Shown here: piece by piece, positions 25,053-31,351 of the stretch
Layout of the letters: each line of letters starts with the position of its first letter
Numbering within the stretch: the first letter of the stretch is position 1
Notes under the pieces: generated by a model
Database searches by the model: none
What the model was told of the DNA's origin: nothing
The model's input: only the letters and a program-made list of their open reading frames with translations
Origin: JBMZCV01 sp049613665
GTDB taxonomy: Bacteria; Bacteroidota; Bacteroidia; Chitinophagales; UBA2359
Reading direction: 5' to 3'
DNA: 31,351 bases
Assembly (NCBI GenBank): GCA_049613665.1
Contig: JBMZCV010000049.1
Span: forward strand, 1-31,351
Program-made: the position numbers and the translations under genes

Positions 25053-26222
25053 TTATTTCCCCCTCAAATCCTGAATAACATGCTTCAAACCTTTCACAAT
25101 ATGCACATAAGCCTCATCTTTATTTGGCCATTGTGTCACAAAACGTTTCTTATGCACATTGGGCAAACCTCGCAGCTTCGCAAATTCAGGCAGTTCAAAG
25201 TCGTCCATCATAATATCCATATCTATTGGTTGTATATAAATAGGCACAACAGCAGCCGTATTTCTGTTGCGACGTTCCATTGCTATTTGCTCTATTTCAT
25301 AACATTTTTCATCTATTAAAAAATTGGAACTTATCAACAATAAAATCAAACGAGCATTCAATAGGTTTGTCTTCAACTCTTTGTCCATTTCTTGTTGTGC
25401 TTTAATATCTGCTATGCTAAAAGTTTTTATCATTCTAAAACGTTTAAGTAAAGCCAAATGTTTTTGCAGTTTTTTCATATACATTTCATCTTCTGGAGCA
25501 TAAGCCACAAACACTTCTATTTCTGGCCGATTGCCGAAAATTGCACCACCTTGCACCAAACTCCAGCCTAATGTTTCTCCTTCTATTCGCCAAGGAAACT
25601 GTTTTGGTCGCTTGCTTCTTTTCAAGCCTCTCAACCACAAGCTTTCTGCTTCTTCTGCTTCTGGTGTGCCTACATTCTGAACCGTTTTGATAAAAGCCTC
25701 AGCTATGTCATAGGCATCTTCTAAAGTTTCTTTTCGCCCAATAGCCTGATAAAATTGTACTGCAAAATTGAGGGCGACATTATCATTGATAGAACTCAAA
25801 GTAGTGATGACATTTGAAGTTGTCTGTTCTCTAATATTTTCGATTTGGCCATTTGTGGCACAAGCATTCAAAAAAACGAGTTTTAGGTTTTGTTGAGTGC
25901 CAAACAACTGCGACAAGCCAAAGCTACTCGCCATCTTATTCAAGATACTATTTTCGGAAGTCAAACTCAAACCATCAGGGCTTCCATGGCCTGCATAATG
26001 AAAGACAGCAATACGATTTGGATATTGATTAAACACACGAAAAACATCTTCTGCCGTTGCATCTGGCTCTATTACCACTTCGCACAAACCTGCATCTACG
26101 GCTGGCTGCAACATAGCTTGAATTTCGATACGTTCTTTTTTCAAAGCTTTTAGGTAGGCTTCTTTGCCAGATTTATCATTTGCAAAAGCGAGAAAAATAA
26201 TTGGTTTTATAGCTAAGGACAT
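25053..26222 (-). CDS. CHAT (caspase-like) protease domain fused to TIR domain
   Basis: This 389-residue cytosolic protein has two domains. Residues 5-185 form a CHAT/caspase-like peptidase with the catalytic pair His79 (in F-H-Y-A-G-H-G) and Cys121 (in V-F-L-N-A-C-A), followed by the A-x-x-F-x-x-x-F-Y-x-A segment usual in CHAT. Residues 234-355 form a TIR domain: I-E-V-F-V-A-Y-A-P-E-D (234-244), L-L-L-I-S-S-N-F-L (294-302), C-Y-E-I-E (307-311) carrying the likely catalytic Glu, then V-V-P-I-Y-I. Bacterial TIR domains often cleave NAD, and CHAT proteases act as effectors in immunity or programmed death. The gene stands alone with its own terminator; no sensor or STAND ATPase gene is adjacent. 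Both active sites look intact. Confidence 0.88.
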   Translation of the reverse strand: MSLAIKPIIFLAFANDKSGKEAYLKALKKERIEIQAMLQPAVDAGLCEVVIEPDATAEDVFRVFNQYPNRIAVFHYAGHGSPDGLSLTSENSILNKMASSFGLSQLFGTQQNLKLVFLNACATNGQIENIREQTTSNVITTLSSINDNVALNFAVQFYQAIGRKETLEDAYDIAEAFIKTVQNVGTPEAEEAESLWLRGLKRSKRPKQFPWRIEGETLGWSLVQGGAIFGNRPEIEVFVAYAPEDEMYMKKLQKHLALLKRFRMIKTFSIADIKAQQEMDKELKTNLLNARLILLLISSNFLIDEKCYEIEQIAMERRNRNTAAVVPIYIQPIDMDIMMDDFELPEFAKLRGLPNVHKKRFVTQWPNKDEAYVHIVKGLKHVIQDLRGK

Positions 26223-26327
26223 AGTTTTAATAATTTTGAGGAGTTTTAAGATAAAAATCTATTTTTCTATGACTAAAATGTTATTGATTAGTACACTGTA
26301 ATTTAAGTAATTTGGCATTTAAAAAGC

Positions 26328-26350
26328 TTTAGAAATAACATATTTCTAAA
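26328..26350. promoter_or_regulatory. Perfect palindrome upstream of the CHAT-TIR gene
   Basis: TTTAGAAATA and TATTTCTAAA flank ACA, giving a perfect 10-bp inverted repeat about 105 bp upstream of the CHAT-TIR start. There is no T tract that would make it a terminator. An operator is possible, but it may equally be part of the repeat-rich DNA next to it. Confidence 0.4.
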
Positions 26351-26425
26351 ACTACGATAGGTCGTTACTTTTTATATTTGTCAGTTTTGGCTAGAAAAAT
26401 ATGTCATTTCTTCCTTGTTGATAAA

Positions 26426-26594
26426 CAATGATTCTGACAACTTTTTAGTTGAATAAAAAACACCTTTTGGCAAGGGAAATATACTGTTTTTCAGCTCAAA
26501 AGGCTATAAAATTTGCAACTATTGGCCATCTTAGCCTAAAAAAATAGTATGTTTAAGCCTTTGATAAAAATATATATAAATGTCCGAATTATTG
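26426..26594 (+). repeat. Intergenic repeat family A, copy 2 (MITE-like)
   Basis: This 169-bp element aligns throughout with 16607-16787. Its termini CAATGATTCTGACA and TGTCCGAATTATTG are inverted repeats at 12 of 14 positions, better preserved than in copy 1. The CCTTTTG...CAAAAGG pair and TAGTATGTTTAAG are conserved. Confidence 0.7.
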
Positions 26595-26723
26595 AGATAA
26601 AAACAGTACTTATTTTTTGAAAAGTAATAAATAAGATTTTTCAAAACCTTATGACTTGTTATGATGTTTAAAAGTAGGTTTTTTTTTTATAAAAAACAAA
26701 AAAAGAAACTCATCAATCGCTAT

Positions 26724-26756
26724 TTTTGACAAAAGCGTTTTTTTTCCTTACATTTG
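26724..26756 (+). promoter_or_regulatory. Bacteroidota-type promoter for the NifU-like gene
   Basis: TTTTTG ending at 26728 and TACATTTG at 26749-26756 are separated by 20 bp, an exact match to the phylum consensus. Transcription would begin near 26763, about 45 nt before the ATG. Confidence 0.75.
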
Positions 26757-26808
26757 CCCTACTAAAAAGTACAAAGCATTATTATTATTCATTAAGTATT
26801 ACAAAAAT

Positions 26809-27048
26809 ATGCAAACGAAAGAATTGCTCATAGAACGTATTGAAAAATCGCTAGATTCTATTCGCCCACATTTAATAACAGATGGCGGAAACATTGAAGT
26901 AGTTGATGTGATTGATAATATTGTGCAGGTAAAACTTTTGGGAGCTTGCGGCACTTGCCCAATGAGCGATATGACTATGAAAGCAGGAGTAGAGCTGTCA
27001 ATAAAAAACGCTATTCCAGAAATTGTAGGCGTAGAAACGGTAAATTGA
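26809..27048 (+). CDS. NifU C-terminal domain protein (Fe-S cluster carrier)
   Basis: This 79-residue protein is a stand-alone NifU C-terminal (Nfu) domain. It has R-P-H-L-x-x-D-G-G-N-I-E at 19-30 and the cluster-binding C47-G-T-C50-P in a G-A-C-G-T-C-P-M-S-D-M-T-M-K loop. Nfu proteins bind a 4Fe-4S cluster between two monomers and hand it to target enzymes. Start and length are typical. It has a strong promoter of its own, and the thiolase gene follows after 67 bp with no terminator between, so co-transcription is likely. Confidence 0.94.
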   Translation: MQTKELLIERIEKSLDSIRPHLITDGGNIEVVDVIDNIVQVKLLGACGTCPMSDMTMKAGVELSIKNAIPEIVGVETVN

Positions 27049-27115
27049 TACTGATTTCAAACTAAGATAGCAATAAATAAAATTTTCAAAATACCTTATA
27101 AAATAAAAGTTTTTT

Positions 27116-28294
27116 ATGAACGAAGTTTTCATAGTTTCCATGGCTAGAACGCCAATCGGTAGTTTTGGCGGACGTTTGGCAAGCGTTCCTGTCGTAAAAT
27201 TAGGTACTCACGTTATCAAAGAAGCCATCAAAAGAGCCAATATCGCTACTGATGCTGTCAATGAAGTATTTATGGGCAATGTTTTGACGGCAAACGCTGG
27301 ACAAGCACCTGCTCGTCAGTCGGCTTTGGCTGCTGGTGTACCAAATACTGTGCCTTGTACGACTATCAACAAAGTATGTGCATCTGGTATGAAAGCCATG
27401 ATGTTGGGAGCTCAAAGCATCATGTTGGGCGACAACGATATTGTGGTAGCAGGTGGTATGGAAAACATGTCGGCAGCACCTTTTTATGTGACAAAATCAC
27501 GTTGGGGCATGAAATTTGGCAATGGCGAAATGATTGATGCTATTGTTCGTGATGGCTTGCAAGACCCTTATGAGGGTTATATGATGGGCAACTGTGGCGA
27601 AATTTGTGCAGAGGGCTACAACTTTAGCCGTGAAGACCAAGATGCTTATGCTATCGAATCTTACAAACGCTCGGCAGCAGCTTATGAAAATGGCTATTTT
27701 GCCGATGAAATCGCACCTATCGAAATTCCTTTGCGAAGAGGAAAAGTCGACTTAATGAGCGAAGATGAAGAGTTCAAAAAAATTATTTGGGAGAAAGTAG
27801 CAAAGTTGCGTCCAGCTTTCAAAAAAGGCGGTACGATTACGGCTGTCAATGCTTCAAAAATCAATGATGGTGCTGCGGCAGTTGTATTGATGAGTGGCAA
27901 AAAAATGAAAGAATTAGGCTTGCAACCTTTGGCACAAGTATTGAGTTTTGCAGATGCTGCTCAAGCTCCTGAATGGTTCACAACAACGCCAGCAAAAGCT
28001 ATTCCTAAAGCTTTGGCGAAAGCAAATGTAGCGATTGAAGATGTAGATTTCTTTGAAATAAATGAAGCTTTTTCGGTAGTCGCACTTGCCAATATGAAAG
28101 ACCTAAACCTAGACCATAGCAAAGTCAATGTTTTGGGTGGTGCTGTTTCATTAGGTCACCCAATTGGTGTTTCGGGCTGTCGCATCATGTGTACGCTCAT
28201 TTCTACGCTTAAACACAAAGGCGGCCAAATTGGTGCAGCAGGTATTTGCAATGGTGGTGGTGGTGCTTCTGCTATGGTCATCAAATTGGTGTAA
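27116..28294 (+). CDS. Acetyl-CoA C-acetyltransferase (thiolase)
   Basis: This 392-residue thiolase has the three catalytic elements: nucleophile Cys88 in N-K-V-C-A-S-G-M, His348 in G-G-A-V-S-L-G-H-P-I-G, and acid/base Cys378 in G-I-C-N-G-G-G-G. It also has the E-I-N-E-A-F motif. Enzymes of this type condense two acetyl-CoA to acetoacetyl-CoA or, in reverse, cleave it during fatty acid or ketone body breakdown. Length and motifs match the AtoB/PhaA group, but biosynthetic and degradative types cannot be separated from sequence alone. It lies between the NifU-like and merR genes on the same strand. Codon use is richer in G/C than most neighbours, as expected of a highly expressed gene. Confidence 0.95.
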   Translation: MNEVFIVSMARTPIGSFGGRLASVPVVKLGTHVIKEAIKRANIATDAVNEVFMGNVLTANAGQAPARQSALAAGVPNTVPCTTINKVCASGMKAMMLGAQSIMLGDNDIVVAGGMENMSAAPFYVTKSRWGMKFGNGEMIDAIVRDGLQDPYEGYMMGNCGEICAEGYNFSREDQDAYAIESYKRSAAAYENGYFADEIAPIEIPLRRGKVDLMSEDEEFKKIIWEKVAKLRPAFKKGGTITAVNASKINDGAAAVVLMSGKKMKELGLQPLAQVLSFADAAQAPEWFTTTPAKAIPKALAKANVAIEDVDFFEINEAFSVVALANMKDLNLDHSKVNVLGGAVSLGHPIGVSGCRIMCTLISTLKHKGGQIGAAGICNGGGGASAMVIKLV

Positions 28295-28314
28295 AAAATC
28301 AAAGCATTATAGAT

Positions 28315-28337
28315 GAGACAGGGCCATGCCCTGTCTC
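28315..28337. repeat. GC-rich palindrome between thiolase and merR genes
   Basis: GAGACAGGGC (28315-28324), loop CAT, then the exact complement (28328-28337). It is strikingly GC-rich for this window and has no T tract. Palindromes of nearly this sequence recur in many Bacteroidota and cyanobacterial genomes as REP-like elements (from memory). Confidence 0.6.
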
Positions 28338-28393
28338 TATATGAATGAAAAAATCCTATTAGAAAAACCGAAAACAACAAAGCTTAGTCAGCT

Positions 28394-28732
28394 ATGCCAT
28401 ATAAAGAGAAAAAAATTACGAAATTATATTACAGCATTGGCGAAGTAGCCAAAATGTTAGATGTATCAACTTCTTTGATTCGCTTTTGGGAAGGAGAGTT
28501 TAAAATGCTCAAACCACGAAAAAACAGACGTGGAAACAGAATGTTTACAGAAAAAGATATTGATGTTTTGTTACTTATTCATTATCTTGTTAAGGAAAGG
28601 GGATATACCTTAGAAGGAGCGAAAAATAAGCTCAAAGAAAACAAAAATGATACTATAAATGCTTTTGAAGTGGTGCAATCTTTGCAAAAAATAAGAACAT
28701 TTTTGGTAGATATGAAAGCCAACTTAGATTAA
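28394..28732 (+). CDS. MerR-family transcriptional regulator, short form
   Basis: This 112-residue protein has an N-terminal winged-helix MerR domain: Y-Y-S-I-G-E-V-A-K-M-L-D-V-S-T-S-L-I-R-F-W-E at about 11-32, the wing N-R-R-G-N-R-M-F-T at 44-52, and the D-I-D-V-L-L-L-I-H-Y-L-V-K-E-R-G-Y-T-L-E-G-A helices at about 55-76. A short helical tail takes the place of an effector-binding domain. This small form is universal in Bacteroidota and its targets are mostly unknown. It lies 99 bp after the thiolase gene with a palindrome between, and a terminator follows at 28785-28824. Confidence 0.92.
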   Translation: MPYKEKKITKLYYSIGEVAKMLDVSTSLIRFWEGEFKMLKPRKNRRGNRMFTEKDIDVLLLIHYLVKERGYTLEGAKNKLKENKNDTINAFEVVQSLQKIRTFLVDMKANLD

Positions 28733-28784
28733 AAAAACTAGGCAGGTAGTAGAGCTATGACTCAAAAAAAACGAAATATTTAGC

Positions 28785-28824
28785 AAAAAAAGATGCCTTT
28801 TTCCAATAAGAAGCATCTTTTTTT
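28785..28824 (+). terminator. Rho-independent terminator after merR
   Basis: A 12-bp stem (AAAAAAAGATGC at 28785-28796 with 28813-28824) is followed by T-rich sequence 53 bp beyond the merR stop. The A run on the left also allows function on the minus strand. Confidence 0.82.
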
Positions 28825-28839
28825 ATGTTTAGTAATGGC

Positions 28840-28888
28840 AAAAAATCTCTGCCTCAAATCGGGAATTTATTTTTTGAACGTTACTTAG
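28840..28888 (-). repeat. Partial copy of the family C repeat
   Basis: On the minus strand these 49 bp match the left end of the element at 5736-5784 almost base for base, including the terminal CTAAGTAA and the CGATTTGAGGCAGAGATTTT block. The rest of the element is missing, so this is a truncated copy. It lies directly downstream of the T9SS protein gene. Confidence 0.7.
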
Positions 28889-28916
28889 CACTATGCTTAT
28901 TTGCGAGTAGGAATAT

Positions 28917-30503
28917 CTACTGGTGTATCATTATTTTCTGAGTAAAAAAATCATTTCCATCAGATACTTGAAGATAATATATGTTGCTTGATAGTTTTGG
29001 CAAGTTAATTGTTAAAGAGCTTTTTAAATAGCTAGCGTCACATTTTTTTTGAAATACTTTTTGCCCATGAGTATTATATAAAACAATATCCAAAGCATTA
29101 TTTTGAATTTTACTAATGTCTAATAACAATTTATCCTGTATAAAATTAGAGACAATTTCAATAGGTAAGTTATCTGAATTTGCAGCATTTATTCCTATAC
29201 CAACATTTATATCTACCAACTCAAAAATCCAACCATTATCTGCTCCATGACGTGCTGCAACTTCGGCAGCATGGCCTATTCCTCCAACATCGCCATCGCT
29301 TGAATCTGTGAAGCCTGCAACTATGTATTTGCCTGCATTATTCAAGATGATAGTATTGCCAAAATCCCACTTTGAACCACCGATATTATTATCCCAAATG
29401 ACATTTGAGTTTGTGTTATTAATACGAGTTACTCTAATGTCATAGAAAAAATTGGGTGGAGTAACGCTAGGGTCAAAGGTAGAACCAACTAGCAAAATAT
29501 CGTCATTATTGTCTTTTATTAAGCCAGTTGGAATATCAAAATTAGCATCGCCAATAGTTTTTTCCCATACTAAATCGCCTTGATTGCTCAATTTGATGAG
29601 CCAAAAATCGCCATTGCCAAAAGTAATACTTACATCTCCACCTTGCGATAGCGTGCTTCCAAGCACATAAATATTTCCTTCATTGTCAAAAACGGCATTT
29701 TTAGCCGAATCCAAATTAGGGCCACCATAAGCTTCTTGCCAATTCATATTTCCATCTATATCTAAAGAGCAAATCCAAAAATCTTGTCCACCCTGAGTTT
29801 CAATAGATGCTGTTGCACCAACAAGTATAAACTCCTGATTATCAATGTTATAGATTAAGTCATTGCCTTTGTCGTCTGCTATTCCACCATAAGTGTTTTC
29901 CCACAACAAATCTCCTTCTGTATTTATTTTAAAGAGCCACGCATCATTGCCGCCCAAAGCATTATTTATATCGCCATCAGTAGAATTGGTGTAGCCTGCT
30001 ACCATATATTCTTCATTTTCAAGGCCAATAATTTTTAAAGCAGCATCATTACCTGTGCCTCCATAGGTTTTTTGCCAAAGCAAATCGCCGTTGTTGTTTA
30101 GTTTTATTATCCAAACATCGGTTGTCACATCACTACTAATTAATCTATAACCACTTGTACCTAAAATAATGTATTCGCCATTGCTTGTTTCTATAAGAGC
30201 ATGTGCAATATCAATTTCATCATTGTCAAATGTATAAGACCATTCCAATTCTAAGTTATTATTAACTTTTGCTACTAAAAAGCTGTAAAGTCCTGCTTCT
30301 ACTCCATTATTTGACTGTGTGCCAGCCATTAAATAGGCGTTATTATTCAGTTGTATAACAGCATTAAATTCTTCGTCTTCATTATCGTTGAAATTGCCTG
30401 TACTGCTATATACTAGCTGCTTGTTAATGTAAGTTTGTGCTTGTATTTCTAAGCAAATGAGATTTGCAAGCAGTAATAAACAAAAAAGTGAAAAGTATTT
30501 CAT
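28917..30503 (-). CDS. T9SS-exported beta-repeat (propeller-like) protein
   Basis: This 528-residue protein has a signal peptide (1-22, ending I-Q-A-Q). Six or seven repeats of about 55 residues follow, from about residue 30 to 430, with a recurring D-x-W-(I/L)-x-K-(L/I)-x-x-x-G-D-L-x-W-(E/Q)-x-x-(Y/I)-G-G unit and a V-A-G-x-T-x-S strand. This pattern is seen in Bacteroidota surface proteins predicted to form beta-propellers. The C-terminal 85 residues form a T9SS type A sorting domain (I-V-L-Y-N-T-x-G-Q-x-V-F, ending Q-K-I-M-I-H-Q). It is therefore likely secreted or displayed on the cell surface. It starts 32 bp after the cyclic-nucleotide-binding gene on the same strand. No enzymatic motif is seen. 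Confidence 0.85.
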   Translation of the reverse strand: MKYFSLFCLLLLANLICLEIQAQTYINKQLVYSSTGNFNDNEDEEFNAVIQLNNNAYLMAGTQSNNGVEAGLYSFLVAKVNNNLELEWSYTFDNDEIDIAHALIETSNGEYIILGTSGYRLISSDVTTDVWIIKLNNNGDLLWQKTYGGTGNDAALKIIGLENEEYMVAGYTNSTDGDINNALGGNDAWLFKINTEGDLLWENTYGGIADDKGNDLIYNIDNQEFILVGATASIETQGGQDFWICSLDIDGNMNWQEAYGGPNLDSAKNAVFDNEGNIYVLGSTLSQGGDVSITFGNGDFWLIKLSNQGDLVWEKTIGDANFDIPTGLIKDNNDDILLVGSTFDPSVTPPNFFYDIRVTRINNTNSNVIWDNNIGGSKWDFGNTIILNNAGKYIVAGFTDSSDGDVGGIGHAAEVAARHGADNGWIFELVDINVGIGINAANSDNLPIEIVSNFIQDKLLLDISKIQNNALDIVLYNTHGQKVFQKKCDASYLKSSLTINLPKLSSNIYYLQVSDGNDFFTQKIMIHQ

Positions 30504-30535
30504 AAAATAGAAAAGTTTATCGTTTTCAAAATGTG

Positions 30536-31039
30536 TTAATAAATATCGTGAAACTTACTAAACATCCATGATACTTGCCCTTTTAAGTTAACAACATGTT
30601 TGTTTTGGCTTCTTAAACGACGTGCTAAAATGGTTAAAATGCCTTTCATAATTTCTGGTCGTTTAGATGCAATTTCATAAAAATCTTTTTGTGCGACCAT
30701 AAATACCAAACAATTTTGCAGCACCGTTGCGGTTGCCGAGCGTGGTTCAGGGTCTAAAAGAGATAATTCTCCAAAGATATTTCCTTTTTTTAGAATAGCA
30801 AAAGTATGGTCGTCTTCGTGAATGCGTATTTCGCCTCGATAAATAATATACATACTATTGCCAATATTGCCTTTATAAAAAATGCTATCGCCTGCTTGAT
30901 AAGTCTTTATATGTAAGATATTTACCATGTCATCTAAAACACTATCAGGCGTTTCAGAAAAAAGGCTAGTTTGTTTTAATACTTGTTTTTTTTCAAGAAA
31001 GGAAAGGTTAGATGTATTTGTATTTTTTTCTTTTGTCAT
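30536..31039 (-). CDS. Cyclic nucleotide-binding domain protein (Crp/cNMP-binding, no HTH)
   Basis: This 167-residue protein is a single cNMP-binding domain (about 22-145) with the phosphate-binding cassette F-G-E-L-S-L-L-D-P-E-P-R-S-A-T-A at 89-104. Glu91 and Arg100 are kept, as needed to bind a cyclic nucleotide. Short helices precede and follow it. There is no helix-turn-helix, kinase or channel domain, so it cannot be a CRP-type transcription factor by itself. Such single-domain proteins probably work through a partner. It lies directly upstream of the T9SS repeat protein gene with a 32-bp gap, so the two may be co-transcribed. Confidence 0.88.
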   Translation of the reverse strand: MTKEKNTNTSNLSFLEKKQVLKQTSLFSETPDSVLDDMVNILHIKTYQAGDSIFYKGNIGNSMYIIYRGEIRIHEDDHTFAILKKGNIFGELSLLDPEPRSATATVLQNCLVFMVAQKDFYEIASKRPEIMKGILTILARRLRSQNKHVVNLKGQVSWMFSKFHDIY

Positions 31040-31351
31040 AGTTGAAGAGGCTAAATTTTATATGTGTTTAAGTATTTGTTCGGATATTTATTTGGTAAAA
31101 AGAGCGAAATAACATGCTGATTTTCAATGAGTTAGCAATGAAACAAACAATTTATCAGCCATTTCCAATTTGACGTTTTAATGACAATTAACAGTTTGCA
31201 ATAAAATATTGCATTTTAATATTGTTTTGTGTTTAATATATAAAAATGTCGTCAGAAAATCAAAAAGATTGACCTTTTAAAAATTAGTCTTTTGGCACAA
31301 AAAAAGCGTTAAGCACAGAAACCTGTTTGAGCGATTTTGAAAAAGTATTTG
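31040..31351. other. Right-edge spacer with repeats
   Basis: This 312-bp stretch runs to the window edge without an ORF. It holds a copy of the TGATTTTCAATGAGTTAGC motif at 31118-31136 and the second family B repeat at 31170-31295. No clear promoter for the gene at 31039 was found. Confidence 0.5.
31170..31295 (+). repeat. Intergenic repeat family B, copy 2
   Basis: This aligns with 15375-15500 from TTGACGTTTTAATGACAATT to about AGTCTTTTGG. The match may continue past the compared segment, but the window ends soon after. The left end also aligns with family A. Confidence 0.55.

Larger units (their letters stand above)
26223..26808. other. Divergent spacer with palindrome, family A repeat and nifU-like promoter
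   Basis: This 586-bp gap lies between the CHAT-TIR gene and the NifU-like gene. It contains a perfect palindrome at 26328-26350, the second family A element at 26426-26594, and an excellent promoter for the rightward gene at 26724-26756. I find no ORF and no clear TAnnTTTG promoter for the CHAT-TIR gene. Confidence 0.55.

Overview
The window reads as about 31 kb of chromosome from a low-GC (about one third G+C by eye) member of the phylum Bacteroidota, probably a gliding or marine cytophagal/saprospiral type rather than a gut Bacteroides. The evidence is type IX secretion (T9SS) C-terminal sorting domains on two exported proteins, a DUF4197 lipoprotein, a bacillithiol enzyme (BshC), MORN-repeat and TIGR03805-like beta-helix surface proteins, and promoters of the Bacteroidota form (TTG, about 19-20 bp, TAnnTTTG). 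Shine-Dalgarno sequences are mostly absent, which is normal for the phylum. I see no rRNA, tRNA or CRISPR array. The window looks like ordinary chromosome with small repeat elements in the intergenic spaces, not a genomic island.

Layout from left to right. 0.1-1.4 kb: a minus-strand pair, inositol monophosphatase then GNAT acetyltransferase. 1.8-5.6 kb: a small PH-like membrane protein, an unrecognised helical-repeat protein and a DUF4197 lipoprotein, separated by AT-rich spacers with clear terminators. 6.2-7.9 kb: a small secreted Cys-rich protein and a secreted endonuclease/exonuclease/phosphatase. 8-10.6 kb: divergent bshC and panB. 10.8-15.2 kb: three envelope proteins (MORN repeats, beta-helix lipoprotein, membrane-anchored protein of unknown role). 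15.6-19.8 kb: a minus-strand series of lgt, lipid kinase, DUF6495-like, ribA and, after a gap, a GlcNAc-kinase-like gene. 20-21.8 kb: a secreted PhoD-like phosphatase with a T9SS tail. 21.9-24.7 kb: the replicative helicase gene dnaB, interrupted by a 425-residue intein. 25-26.2 kb: a CHAT (caspase-like) plus TIR fusion. 26.8-28.7 kb: NifU-like protein, thiolase and MerR regulator. 28.9-31 kb: a cyclic-nucleotide-binding protein upstream of a T9SS-exported repeat protein.

The most interesting points are: (1) the dnaB intein, whose splicing residues look intact but whose second LAGLIDADG motif has Asn where Asp is expected; (2) the single-gene CHAT-TIR fusion, a candidate cell-suicide or anti-phage effector; and (3) several families of degenerate, MITE-like intergenic repeats with terminal inverted repeats. 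Two of these families share a left end, and several carry common internal motifs. The repeats are the main structure the genes do not explain.
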